From the NCBI RefSeq assembly GCF_019649055.1, contig NW_026570234.1, forward strand, positions 620,001 through 684,000: DNA of 64,000 nt, read 5' to 3'. Below, piece by piece: positions 37,957 through 51,079 of the stretch. The notes under the pieces were generated by a model. That model had not been told where the DNA came from. It did not search any database and worked only from the letters and a program-made list of their open reading frames with translations. Made by a program: the position numbers and the translations under genes. Every line of letters starts with the position of its first letter. Positions within the stretch are counted from its first letter, which is position 1. This DNA comes from Paramacrobiotus metropolitanus. Taxonomy: Eukaryota; Tardigrada; Eutardigrada; Parachela; Macrobiotidae.

Positions 37957-38960
37957 TGCTAGGGCCACACTTCAAGTGCGAAGGCCTTCGCACAGTGCGA
38001 AGACGAAAAATGCTAATAAGTGTGAGCGCAAAATGTTCTAAGGGATCCTTCGCATCGAACAAAAAGTATGAGCGCCTTTCGCACTTTTTTCTTAAAACGA
38101 GTGCGAAGAGCGTCTTCGCACCGTTTTTGGTGGGAGGGGATTTTCTTTCTCCTTCGCACTTGTGCGAAGGAATGGACCAATACCGAGCAACCGGATGTGA
38201 TTCTGATTGTTTCTAAAACAAAGAAAAAGCATAAAATAATTAGTGGTACCTATTTGTGCAGATGTATTATGTGCAAGTGTATTACATGCATTATCAATAA
38301 AAGGTCACGCCTTGCCAACGTTTCTTTAAAAATTTTGTAGACTGTACTTTTCCCTAATCGATATCGAATTGCGATATCGTGCTGAGAACAACCGCTAGCC
38401 AAAATTCTGTGAACGAAATCATTTAATTATAGACCCGCCAGTGCAGCGACGTTTTTATTGAGAGGTTATAGGTGTATATGATTTTGTACAAAAATCAGCA
38501 CGTATGCATACAACTGTAATGGACAGTACTCTAGACGTTGACAGCAGACGTTAACGGACACTAGTACCGCTAGACAGCAGGATGGTCAACAACACACGTC
38601 TTTTTGGCAGAATGTTAGGACGCATTTTTCAACGGAGGAATTCAATTACGCTTGAGAGAATTATTAAGGATTATCTCATTATCATAACAATTTTAAGATT
38701 TATAAATTCAAACCGAAATGCAGCAGCTCTCGACCTGAATCCCGTCAGTTTTGCGCTCATGACTTGCTGAAGGCGGAGCAGATCTCAGTTTCTTGTAGAA
38801 GTTCGATGAAGTGTGAGTGCTCACGTTTTAAGTAAATTTTGTTCGAACTTTTTCTTCGGTTCGCACCTCTCGCACTTTTTGGTACGAAGAAAAGCTTCGA
38901 ACTGTGCGAAGGAAAAAAGTTCGATGAAATTTGCATCGCACTTGAAGTGTGGCCCTAGCA
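37957..38960. mobile_element. non-autonomous TIR element, 1004 bp, TTA duplication
   Basis: Terminal inverted repeats of about 25 bp begin TGCTAGGGCCACACTTCAAG and end with the reverse complement. A TTA sits directly outside each end (37954-37956 and 38961-38963). Inside are further inverted CTTCGCAC/GTGCGAAG motifs. A 3-bp TWA duplication is typical of PIF/Harbinger. The superfamily assignment is tentative because no transposase is encoded. Confidence 0.75.
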
Positions 38961-40498
38961 TTATATAGAGTATCTATTAATTTTGTTATGCCGTGGTGTG
39001 CAGTACTCGGTGCTCAGCACTTATACGCGACATTTACGGTACTCGTACGAATATGATATAGGCGGGGTGTCGATCGTGAGATTCCTTCGTGTTCCACTTT
39101 TGGTTTAAGGATGTCATATTCATGTCCGGCAAAGGGGCAAGCAATCGCTGTTTAAATCCTGATCTGCTGATGTAAACTAACCGTCATATTAAATTAATTA
39201 GTATTGAAAGTACGGAAAATTGTTTCAGTTCAACTTTCACTCTACCAGTCTACGAGTACTAAAATCTACGGTGGATTTTAGTAATCTACATACTCGTACA
39301 TACGCTGGATGCATTGTGAATAGCGATTGAATACTGCATAGTGCATACAATGTGTAAATAAAGTTCCCCGCTGATGCATTTGTTTGTGACGCGATTGCTC
39401 ACCAATGTTGTGAGTTCATTTCTACTGTATTTTAATTCACTTTTCGCAACGGTAAACTTCTGATATTCCGTTATATTCGTATACACGATTTGGGGGAAGT
39501 TTCAAAATTTCCGGCCCTTTGCCATTCGGCTGGCGGCAGTAACATCTGTTGTTTCTAAACAAGGAAGCGAGGTAAGCTTGTGCAATTTTTGTGTATGTTG
39601 GAGAACAGCAAACGAAATCTGTAACCAAAGCATTCGATATAGGTGCAAGTATATACAGTAAACAAGCTTTAGAGTAACGCTGTACTTAGGATTCGTAAAA
39701 CTGTAAAAGGTCATTGGTCTCACAACACGCACCGCCCTGACAATGAGAGAATTCTAGAATATTTTAAAGCGAGAAAATTGGTTGAGTAGGAGCGGAGATC
39801 GCGCGGGACAATGAGGAAAGGCCGAACACCTGCAAGAGATGTTTAGTATCATATAATAACTAATACAATTAAAGACTTACAGTCTATTGTAAAACTACAA
39901 AAAGTATGCAAGCTGAAATTTACTAGATTTTTTAAATGTGGTATGTCAACTTATGTGTCCATTCCTCAAGTTAGCGACTTACAAAATAACAATTATATTA
40001 TTAACGCTGGTGTACTTGTTGGATGAACCTGGAATTCAAACCACAGGTGGAAACCGGCACTTGGCATATTTTTGCTGTTCAAGTACTTTGAATTGAACTA
40101 ACAGAATGTAGTATGAATTTCTTGTAGACACACAAAAACAGTTACCTTTTGTAATTATTAGTTTTATCTTTTAAGTAATAATTTGATAGCTACCCGGGTA
40201 GTGTGATCATAAATTTAATGTGCATACGAGTAACTACGAACCACGCCGTGCACGCGGCTACACAGTACGCACTGTTATTGTTCATACGGTACTTCATACC
40301 CAGTATTAATATTGAGCGGCTTATCGGTGTACGAAAACATACCATTTCTTTTAAAAAATATAGTATTCAAGCAATAATTTTAACAAGTGTTGTTTATATT
40401 TGTGGATGAACCCGTCATTCTTTGGCGCTAATCGATATTGCTGGCAAATGCTGTTGATTAGACTTCCCTTTCGTTAATATTATGAGTGGATTTGGCGC

Positions 40499-40726
40499 TC
40501 AGCGGGATTGTGACCATTGTGTTCCCAATTCAGCATCGAAAGTCAATTTAATGTCGTTAGTTTTGATCTTTTGCCCGCAGTCAAATTGGGATGGGGTTAT
40601 CCTGTTGACAGAAAGCTTATGTCCAGCGGGCCTGTAATTGATGGACAGTTTACAGTTGGCTTGATGAGTGTCCTGAATGTGAAAGCGAGGTTTGATTGAA
40701 ATCTGACGGTTGAAAAAGTTGTGCAT
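40499..40726 (-). CDS. hypothetical small ORF, 75 aa
   Basis: An ATG-to-TGA open frame with more even base composition than its surroundings and a mixed residue content (INYRPAGHKLSVNRITPSQF). It has no signal peptide, membrane segment or family resemblance, and no splice context was identified. It may be a chance frame or one exon of a small gene. Confidence 0.15.
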   Translation of the reverse strand: MHNFFNRQISIKPRFHIQDTHQANCKLSINYRPAGHKLSVNRITPSQFDCGQKIKTNDIKLTFDAELGTQWSQSR

Positions 40727-41809
40727 GAGTGATCTGAACGACAGAATCCGATAATGTGTCCCAAGCTAGAAATCACTGCGCTAATGCATTCGTGCGAAGA
40801 AAATCAATTACCTCTGTATATAATTATAAAATAATGTTTATAAAATAATTATTAATATTACTGTTCCTGCAGATTTCTACGTCCTGCACAAAGTATTAGT
40901 TTTGATAATTATTGCTGTTCAGGATGATACATTACTGATAATACAGTGATACTGTATCTTTGATTATCCCTACAGAATGCATCGAAATTACTTATTAGTC
41001 AGTACGAGTACAGTACCTTAAGGCAGTCTTCGACAAACTATAAAAGTTTTTTATAATAATTGTAGTTTTGTGATATTCAGTCCGAAAAAGCTATTTACTA
41101 CGTGGAGAGGCATGAGTGATTTGTCATAAAGGTTTAGTAAAATATTTTCGCGAAAAGGTTGATTTCAATTTTAGCCCACATTATGCCGGATTTTTAGGCA
41201 TCCTAAAAAACTCAAATACTGCATAATTGTAGGAGTGTACAATACATTCCATACAATGTCATAGTTCAAACTTCAAGCAATCACTTCACACGCGCAAGTT
41301 TCATACAAGTACATACAGATATATGGGTATATGTACTCTGTATATGGATATCTGTAGCGGCCACTTCCGCAAATGGTGTTGTTTGTATATTGAGAATTTG
41401 AGGCACTTATCCAATACGGCAGCATCTTACTGACAGACACTATGCTTTCGAAAATGCAGCGTTTTGTAACTTTTGTTGCTTTTTCTTTGTTTTTGCGTTT
41501 CGTGATCGTGTACATGTAGGTGTGGTACAAATTACAGATGCAAGTGCATAATTTTGATTTATAATTATTATGGATTTTATAATACAGTAAAGTTCAGCAC
41601 AGATTTTTATTTTTGATGTTCTGCGAGCAACGGAAATTTGATCGCTGCGTTATACGTATGGCGGTACGAATTATCGCTTGTCAGTGTAATACGGATGGAT
41701 GTGATCGTGGTCAAGCGGACTCAGAAAAAACCTTGCGGTGACAAGTAAACGACAGTTGTTCTGTTGCAGTATTTGCAGAAGCCTGGCTGTTTCGCGAAGT
41801 GTGACAATC

Positions 41810-44800
41810 ATGACGACTTCTTTACAAGACCCCACACAAGTGGATGAAAAACTCTCCCACAGCGGCCAGAATCAATTGTTCAACTGGAAACATTCTGCTG
41901 TCTTGTTCGTAATATGCATTTTATGTTATTCTAACAGCACGAACTGTGATCTGGTGTTTGACGATATTTCCGCTGTCAAAGACAACAAAGATCTTCGTCC
42001 TTCACAACCGCTTAGTAATTTGTTGTGGAATGATTTTTGGGGCACTCCGATGTCCAAGGTTTGTGGTGGGATGTTTTTCCCTTGCAAAACAGCGAAGTAC
42101 GTACATTTGCATAAGTTGACAGTTGTATACGGTTTATGGATCTTTTTTAGGAAAACAGTCATAAATCATATCGTCCGTTTACCGTTCTTACATTTCGATG
42201 GAATTATGGCATCCACGGATTTGAGCCTTTTGGATATCATTTCATTAATCTCGTTCTGCATGCTTTGAATTCGTTACTGGTGTACAGGTACGTGGTTATT
42301 GGCAAAATACTGGATAGAATTTTTTCTGGGTTTTTTGTTTAATTGTTTATTGCAAATTAATGAAATTGTCGCTCGAGAAAGATTAAAAACTGTAACCGGG
42401 TTAGTAGCTATTGTAAAGTTTAATACTCTGTAAATGAAAAAGTATAACAAATGAATTCCAAAATGTAAAGCAGTAATAAATTACAATAGCATTAACAACA
42501 TTAACGACTGTTAGTTGTTATCTGTTTAGCAGTTTCGCGCAATAGGTAATAAAGTCTGGAAATATTGCTGGGATGTTCAATAAACGAAATAATTTTTTTA
42601 ATAAATCCTGGGCATGGAGAAACGATATCTAAGTTTGTTCGTTTTTGTAGATGCTTTTGTTTTCTATCTTCGGAAATTGCGGCGTTTGTTGGGGCATTAC
42701 TTTTTGCGGTTCATCCGATTCATACAGAAGCGGTAAAACTATTTTAAATTATATTGTTTTCACTCTGAAAATTTCAGTGTTTTCAGGTTACCGGTGTTGT
42801 GGGTAGAGCCGAGTTACTGTCAACTGCATTTTCTTGTGGAATTTTTATTCTTTATGTTTCTTGTAACAAGAAAGGTGAGTGCTTCGGTTCTAAAGTTTTT
42901 TTTCCTTATTTTGAATTATTAATTTGTTTGCGTTGCAGATATACTATGGAAAATTGCATCGCCTTTGCTATTGGTCTTAGCGTTATTCAGCAAAGAACAA
43001 GGAATCACTATTGTGGCGATTTGTGTGCTTTATGAATTATTTATCTTTCAGAAGGTATGTCTCCACACTGACTTGTGAATTTTATGTTCATAAATGTGTC
43101 TTTTATTATCGCTCGTCGTGGCGGTATTAGCCGCTGCTCCTCTACTTACAATTAATGTTGTAAAAAAATTTATGTTATGATTGTGTTAATGTATTGGCCA
43201 TTACTTCATTTCAGGGGGTAAAGATATTTCAGCCATTGTCAAAATTTAACCATAATGAAAAATGTAATCCATAAGTTATGTTGTAACTATCTTCTTTTCA
43301 TGTAAGGATAGTAAGGACCCAAACTCAGACTTATTGTTATGTTCATTACTGCATTTTGTTATTATCATATGTGGCCATTGTGGTGTCTATAGTAGCAATA
43401 ACCACTTCATAAAATTCTTGTTGTCTTTTCATTTATAGATGACCGTCGAAGATATCCTGCGGTTCACAAAAGGGATTTTCCAGGACAAACCGAAATCAAA
43501 TCCGGCCGTAATAAATGCTATCCGAAATTTATGGATTATCCTCGTGTCATCGATTTTGCTAATGGCATGGCGCTTCAATATTATGAAAGGCCAGTTACCT
43601 GTTTTTACGCCGTAAGTTGCACTGATATAGCCATTTGACGGACTGTATACCGTTGTGAATTATGAGTAAATATTGACAAACCCTGGTGCGGAATTATTTC
43701 TTTATAGTTTTGACAACCCTGCATCGGTATCCGCTTTCCCGGTGAAACAGATGACCTACTTGTATTTGTTGGCGTTAAATACATGGTTGTTGATCTTTCC
43801 TTGGAGTCTATTATGTGATTACACTATGGGAACAGTTCCACTTGTTCAGTCCATTTTTGATGAAAGGAATCTGGCAACGACTGTATTTCTTCTTGTAATG
43901 GGGAAACTTTGCACTCGAGCCGTATTTAGCAAGTGTGCAAATGAACGCAAGATATTAATTATGGTAATTACACAGATGCTCTGTCGTCACTGTAAGAGCT
44001 GTTTGCGGAAGCGGTTAAGTTGGTTCCTCAGCTTCGGCAGAAGAAACATCCGCGACAACATTCTGGTGTTCTTGAATCCAGCTAATTTTTTTCCTCAGTT
44101 TTATTTTATTTACATTTTGAAGCATCATGATGATTGCGCTACTTTGTACAAATGCATAAACTTGTTCTTTCGTTTAGGCGCTGTCATGGATGGTTTTCCC
44201 ATTTCTGCCGGCTAGTAACCTATTGTTCCCGGTGGGATTCGTTGTCGCCGAACGAATTTTGTACATGCCTAGTGTTGGCTTTTGTCTTCTGATCGCTTAT
44301 GGGTTCGACGGATTGAAGCGGAAGATCTCGAAGTAATGAAGCGATACTGCAGAAATCGAACAATTCAGTTGTGCTCAAATACAGTTTAACTGCGGTTTTC
44401 CAGGAAATCACAAAAGCAGTATTTCTTATACGTCGCAATCGCTCTGACTCTGATTACGTGGGGATATCGCACTTACGTCCGAAATGTGGAATGGTGAGTT
44501 TAATTTTCCGATACCGCGCGTGTGAGTTGTATCCTCATTGTGCAGGTCTCTATTTTTTAGGAAAACAGAAAGTTCATTATTTCGCTCCGCTCTACGGATT
44601 ACGCAAACAAATGCCAAGGTGTTCAACAACATAGGACACGCTCTTGAAAAAACGAATGAGCTTTCTGAGGCTCTGGATTTTTTTAAAAGCGCCGCATTGT
44701 AAGTTTTGGTGTAAATTTTTAGTCAAAGATTGATTTATCTGTTTGTTGATAACAATTGGTAAAATTTTGACTAATGCATACAAAGAGATTGGTTTTGCGT

Positions 44801-46939
44801 ACAGAAGTCAGAGCTGGTTTTGCGTACGCTAATGCGTACGCCAAAGAGATTGGTTTTGCGTACGCTAATGTTTGCCTTCAATTTTTCAGTCTGGTTTAAT
44901 TTTACTGTCGCCTGGAGTTTAGCGAATTTCTTCCGATTGATGGTTTCTTAGTCTGTGCTACCTCTACAGTGTATTTCGCAAAAAATATGTACTTATGCGT
45001 GATGCAGCCTTTATTACAATACTTCCGTAATTTTGAATTTTGTTGTTTTTGTGTGTACGAATTTTTAATAGTGTCCTGCAACACTTTCAATGGTTTCGAA
45101 AACTCAGTTTTTAAGTTTCACAATTATTTTCGGGGTGTTTAGAGTCCAACCCGATGATATTGGAGCATGGAATAATGTCGGGCGCACTCTGAACCAACTC
45201 AACCGTACACAGGAAGCTGAGGCTGCCTGGCGGCGTGCGAAGGAATTATTGCCACAACCCAAACCCGGTCAGCAGTATCAAACGCGCATTGCGCCGCAGC
45301 ATTTAAATGTGTTTCTCAATCTGGGAAACATTATGGCCAAGGATCCTTTGCGCCTAGAAGAAGCCGACCAATTGTACCGGCAGGCCATTAGTATGCGCAA
45401 TGATTATGTCGAAGCGTATATCAATCGCGGGGATGTGCTGCTAAAGCTGAACCGGTCCAAAGATGCTGTGGAAGTTTATCAAAAGCTCTCCAAATCGATA
45501 GCACAAATGCCGATATTTATTATAATTTGGCCGTGGTGTATACCGATCAAGGACGCAGTGAGGAGGCGATACAGTATTTCGAGAAATGTCTTGCAAAAAA
45601 TCCGGATCACCAAGTACGATATCATAATATACTGTTTGCTAGCAGACGACGAACCTTAAAAATCACGAAAAATAGTGAGAAATTATCTTGAGGAAAATGA
45701 ATATATAAAACCTGTGGTTACTTTCGCTTTGGTGCTCAACTGTTAAAATATATGTTTCGGTTTAGTAGTACTGCGTTGCATCTTATGCGGCGTGCTGCTG
45801 TACAGTATCGGTAAAATAATATATACTAAAATTCCTTTAGAATTCATATTATGGTGAATGTTTAAATTGCAGTTGGCGCTGTTGAATTCTGCAATACTGA
45901 TGAGCGAACTGAAGAACAGCCAGTTGTACGATGATATACAGTGGAGGTTTGTGCAGTATGACTTCATTTGGAATACACGACCCTTCGTTGCTTTAAAGTG
46001 CTGTTGTTCTCAGACTGGAAAAAGTTACTCGAATGAAGGATGATCCCAACGCCTATTTTCAGTTGGGTCTTCTTATGATGGATCGCAAGCAGCCGCTGGA
46101 AGCTGAAAAATATTTCTTGAAGACCGTAAAGGTATCTTCACGGGCGTTATTTCGCTGTTCGAACATTTTTACAGTAGTTTCAAATGTTTGTTACCTTGTT
46201 TATGTAGCTCAAAGAAGACCATAAAAGCGGTCTTTTCAATGCTGCTCTGCTTTTGAATAACCGCCAGGAGCCTATGGCTGCGTTGGAGCATTTATTGCAT
46301 CTTATTAAGGTACCTGGAAGTCACTACTAAGTTTGTGCTTATGGTTACGTAATTAAGTAATAATGTAATGGAAAACAAACAGTTTTCCTTATTCCTTATT
46401 CAGCTAATTGTGTTTATATTTGTTTCCGGCAAAAGTACAGTAAATGAATCTGGATAGATATACAGTATGGTTCTGTGGTTGTATTTTCGTCAGTAATATG
46501 GATGATTTTCGTACAGCTAGGTCAGAAATCTGTTTTCACAGGTTTATCCTGATTATATCAAGGCATGGATACTTATTGGCGATATTTACATAAACGGATT
46601 GAAAGATTTCTCGAAAGCCGAGACGGTACTAAGGAAACCGACACTGTTACTTGAAACTGGTTAATTACATGGAAACGTGAGTTCAAAGTTCGGTTATCTC
46701 TCTAGGCATATCGCGAAATTCTTCAATACGAGCCGGCAAATTTCCAGGCCGCTCATAATCTTTGCGTAACCTTTATCGAACAAGGCAAATTACCGGAAGC
46801 GGACCAGTGTATGGCCGAATTGGCCAATTTGATGCGAGACGATCAGCAGTACCTGGCCACTCATTTTCGAACCATTCATGATCGCTTGCAACGCCGGAAA
46901 CAAGCAGCTTCTCCGGTATCAGCTCCAGTGTTCAACTAG
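41810..46939 (+). CDS. TMTC3-like transmembrane O-mannosyltransferase with TPRs
   Basis: About 16 exons. The start (ATG 41810) leads into a first helix and [20 protein letters not shown], then [13 protein letters not shown], the family signature with the catalytic acidic pair. [57 protein letters not shown] and [20 protein letters not shown] follow, as in TMTC proteins. From about 44560 the protein is tetratricopeptide repeats ([72 protein letters not shown]). It ends SAPVFN and TAG at 46937-46939. TMTCs sit in the ER membrane and add O-mannose to cadherins. Similarity in the catalytic loops is closest to TMTC3. At 45479-45484 one base seems missing: the frame must shift to continue the TPR. 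AATAAA is at 47301. Confidence 0.92.
44785..44880. repeat. short imperfect tandem repeat in TMTC intron
   Basis: A unit close to agattggttttgcgtac recurs three times with GCGTACGCTAATG spacers. It is intronic with no coding role. Confidence 0.75.
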
Positions 46940-48373
46940 CTGTAATCTAATTTTCCACAAATACTCTTTGGACCATGGAATCTCCATTTCTACCTAGTGT
47001 GAATTTTCCCAGCTGTGATATTTGCAATTCTTTCGGGTGTGCAGTTTAGATCTCGCAGGTTTTTCTCTTGTTTTCGTGCTTTTATATTGGTAGTGACCGT
47101 AGTGTGTTTGTGATGATTACTTTTAGTGGCAAATAGAGGAAATCAATTGTTACATAATTACCGCTCACGTTTTGTACAATTAAAACCAAGGTCACATGAG
47201 TCGTACGTGTGACCGTTTTTGGACAGCTCCCAAATCGCTCGTGAATCGCTGTCTTTGTGTTTTGGTATCGATTGGTTTCCGAAGATTCTTTTTGATTTTT
47301 AATAAATTCATATGAGGTAAAATGAATGGCTCTATTATGTTAACACTAAAAAACATTACTCGTACAAGTCGTACAAACAGACTTCAAACGTCGACCATGT
47401 AAGTACTCAAATCGAAACAGTCAGTTTGAGTCAAACGACTCAAATGTAAAAGTCATGAAAGTATGTTCAGCTAAAAAAATCATTACTTTCACAGTTTTAA
47501 ACGGTGCCTACAAAAGTGCAACAAAAGAGAATTCGAATTGTACACTTGCAAATGCTCTTACATAGGTGACTTAATTTTTGCAAATGAATTTCAAACAACA
47601 ACAAAAAACGTAACTTTTAATAGCTCAGCGGCTCAGCCGGCCGGTTCAATTCAAACGCCCGACCGTGGGCTGGCAGCCGCACCCGATTCGCGAACAATGT
47701 CGGCCTTAACGGGTGGTGGCGAGCATCCTAGGGCGAGCCTCCCCAGCCATGTTCGTGACGCTCCCGAACTAAGCTGCCGAAAATTAGTCATCAAGTCCGT
47801 TGCCTTTTGGAGACCTTGCCACGAGCACGGCGAGTGCTTTACGCGTGATAACCCTGGATGGACCAATAAGAAACGTTATTGCATCGACAGCTGATCACGC
47901 TACCGCTGCATGGTGCGGTTACGCTTCCTTTGTTGGATGCCTCTGGCCTGGTTTCTCCGTATTTCCATCTGCTGTAATTTTCTAACGTTTGCTTTGCCCG
48001 ATTATATCGAGAGGTCCATAACGCGGCTAACATTTTAGTTCCGATTTTGTCGAGCTGCGTAACCTTCGTTTTCTCAGAGTTTCATTTTGCAACGTGACTA
48101 GTCTCGTGCAGCCAAATTTGATGAACATCGATTAGGTAGCTGCGAGTGTTTTTGCATTCGTACATAACTGTTTTCAACTGGAAGCAGCCAAGGTGCAGTT
48201 CTTTTTGCTCAAATCACTCAGTCCATCTGGATTGGTTTGCTCAGTTTTCAGTCGGCGACGGTTTTGTGAGAAGCAGACGTTTGGTTTTTGATTTCGTTGT
48301 TTCTGTTCAATTCGCAATCACGGCGAGCGTAGTGGCAAATCATCGTCATCCGGTTATCTCATCCTTCCCGAAG
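46940..48373. other. intergenic gap TMTC / PAW-domain gene
   Basis: TMTC 3' UTR, then probable promoter and 5' UTR of the PAW gene. A plus-strand frame (47538-47894) is open but shows no domain, and its antisense is equally open. I found no transglutaminase-type peptide N-glycanase core here. Confidence 0.45.
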
Positions 48374-51079
48374 ATGAGCTCGCTGGATTCTATGCATTTC
48401 CGTAAGTATCCCTTTTACTAGAGTAGTGCTTGCTGCAGCTTGCAATTTGCTGTTTATGTTATTGTTGTCACAAACTTATACGACCTGTCACTTACTACAG
48501 AAATCGTAATAAAATTTTGTAGCTGTTTGATAATTTGCGTTATCTTTGTTGCATACAGTAAAGATGCCATTAAGATTGTGAGTAGTGAGTAGTGGGACTA
48601 GTCACTAGTGGCATTCAAAACGTGCTTTCGTGTCGGTCAAAGTTTGGCTTTATAAACAAATTCGAGTTTTTTCCTGCTCTTCTTATTAGCTTAAATTATT
48701 AAATAACATACATACTTTGAAGTCATGTGTTTCTGTATGCAGCGTATGGGCCACCATTTCCTTCCCGTCGGGGAAAGAACTATCCAAATCTCACGGGATA
48801 CGTGTTCCAACCAAGTCAAACAGAATATGAATCGCGTCACATGGAAATACTGTACAGTGCAGCGAAGGATCAGTATCTGCGATGCGATTTTTACGGAGAA
48901 GACAAAATTGTGCAAGGTAAGCCACTCCAGTTGCGCGTCATAATATTATGAATGTGTGTTAACTGCGTGACTTCTTACGAAATGGCGCTTATTAGCCTGC
49001 GTAGCTTGCAACACTTCCTGAGAAGTGCGTAGAATGTTGGAATGATCGCATAATCGAAATTTTTCCGTAAAGGCTCTGGATCTAATAAAATAAAAATAAA
49101 AAACTGCAGTGGTGCAATCCATTTTCTGCTCCGTTAAACGGGATGAGAAATTGTTTTCGACATACGAAAGGGGCTGATTGTTTTAGATTAGAGCATTTCG
49201 TCCTCGTGCACGGATAAATTTAATGGCCTGAGCAATTATTGATAATTAGTTATTTTAAAAATGCCTATTGGCATGAAATTCAGTGTGTTCTGAAAACACC
49301 TGTGACAGTTTCAAGTGACTTAAGTTGCGCGCTTAATACGTGTTAGGAAACAGGGATGTAGTAAGACCACTAGTAATATAATTCTTGTTATTATTTTAAC
49401 TTCTAACTGGTTGAAGTATTTGTTCCGTTTTCTGCATTGCTGTACAATTGCTAACTTTTTCGTCTGTTGTTAACATTGCAGGGTATGACAAGCTTTGTTA
49501 TGCCGAATACAATACCCAGCGTTACTTCGTGGATGACTGGAATCTTGCTTACATTGGGAAAAGTCAGTTTTCCGATAATGCCACAGCCCGAATTGACTGG
49601 CGATTTGATCTGACTCGAGTTGGTAAGTTATTAACGTTAGTTGACCGTTCGGAATTTTCCTTTACTGCTGCCAATGCAGTTTACGCTCGTACAGTAATGC
49701 CTATATTAAGCATTTCCGGTTAAAGTTCTGTCCGCGTTATCATTTCGCGTTTATACTGTGCAGTGTGCACACGATATGCCTATTGTTGTATACCGGCTTT
49801 TCGCTACGAATTCCGAATCGGTGTAGCGGCAACACGAAAGTTCACTCTGCAACACGTGGATAGTAGATGGTATTATTTGTGAGACTGTTCGGTTGGACGT
49901 AGAAATTTGCTGGGGTTGCCGGTTTTTGCATGCGCGTGTGACATGAAGAACTTGTTCAGCCGGCATATCAGGCAGAAGAAACGTGATCGAGTGATATTGA
50001 ACATGAGCGACGGTTTCGCCCATTTGCGATCGGGCAGGTTCCAGTGATAAAATTAGTACTTCGACTTCCGTATGCGGTGACTGCTATTCTGTTAAAAATA
50101 CGAAACATATTCGGTGTTTTACAGAGAGCTCTGGCGTATTTTTTACCATAATCTTACCGGGTGTTTTGATTTACCACGGTATACACAGAATGCACACTTA
50201 AAAAGTGAAAACACGCAGAATGCAATGCTTTGACTGCATTCTGTATAACTTTGTAAGCTAACCATAAGTATAATTCCTATTGCAGCTTACTTTGCTTACA
50301 GGCTGTTGTAGCAAGGCGTGCACTTCAAATGTAGTGACAACTGAATAATATTTATTGTAAAATGTAATATCGACATGGTCAAAATTTTTTAACTTGTTTT
50401 TGGAAGAGTAAAAGTTTTGTAAGTACTATGTACGTAGTCAGTTATGAAAGTTTCGATGCTGTGTTACAGCAAAATTCTCCCTTCGGATCTCTTAACGTGA
50501 ACATCGACAATCTTTATAGCTGGTTACGAAACACATTGGCAGACGTCAGGTTCAGCTGCCTGATCGATTGTAGAATTTCCGTTCGTGAACACGCACAGAC
50601 CGCCTGATCGGGCATCGGCTTCCCTAGTCCGTTGAAATTTAGGCTTTTCATCGGTGCCATCTAAAATTATACCGTCATTTGTTAATCAGGATGATTAGTG
50701 TCATCCTGTCCTTCAACCTCATTTAATTTGGGTTGTTTATCTAGGCCTGCAAGTCCGAAGTCTACAAGTGCGCTTCCCGACACAGTCCTTCAATGACGGA
50801 TATGTGAATGTCTCGTTCTATGGACAGCGCGGTGATGGCGAAGTAGATCATGTTGATATTTCCGAGGCCAGTGATTTTCTGGAGATCCCGGAAGCGGTCG
50901 GATGGCGGGAGTTTGTGCTGTCGGCGGAGCTGTTGAATGAGACGGAGAATGGTTCTCATAATGCCTCTCAAATGTTCCGGCAAATTCTCAATTCCGAGTA
51001 CAACGACCGGGATTCGTTATATCCCTTTAGAATTGTAGTGGATTTTGATGACTACGAGAGCATCCAATTGCAACTATAA
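48374..51079 (+). CDS. stand-alone PAW-domain protein (NGLY1 C-terminal domain type)
   Basis: Four exons, 48374-48401, 48743-48916, 49482-49622 and 50745-51079, each junction in phase 1, give 225 aa. After a short leader the sequence reads like the PAW domain of peptide:N-glycanase: RIDWRFDLTRVGLQVRSLQV, then TQSFNDGYVNVSFYG, SDFLEIPEAVGWREFVLSAE, NASQMFRQILNSE and FRIVVDFDDYE. In NGLY1 this domain binds high-mannose glycans next to the transglutaminase catalytic core. Here neither that core nor a PUB domain is present, and the start ATG is followed directly by a small Pro-rich segment. I infer a cytosolic mannose-glycan-binding protein, non-catalytic. Nothing suggests truncation: the gene has its own start, clean introns and a stop. 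AATAAA is at 51486-51491. Confidence 0.8.

Larger units (their letters stand above)
36956..41809. other. 4.9-kb gene-poor region with one TIR element
   Basis: Contains the GrpE 3' UTR, the element at 37957-38960 and the TMTC promoter. Short open frames at 37551-37893 (-), 39437-39628 (-) and 40499-40726 (-) have somewhat coding-like composition. None shows a domain or a convincing start with splice context, and I do not call them as genes. Confidence 0.45.

Noticed and set aside
39437-39628. Minus-strand ORF ending in a Cys-containing tail after a good acceptor (cttgtttag)
   Set aside because: No upstream exon or start could be matched to it, so it is too weak to call.
47538-47894. 118-aa plus-strand ORF upstream of the PAW gene
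   Set aside because: No domain, signal peptide or splice link, and the opposite strand is open over the same stretch.
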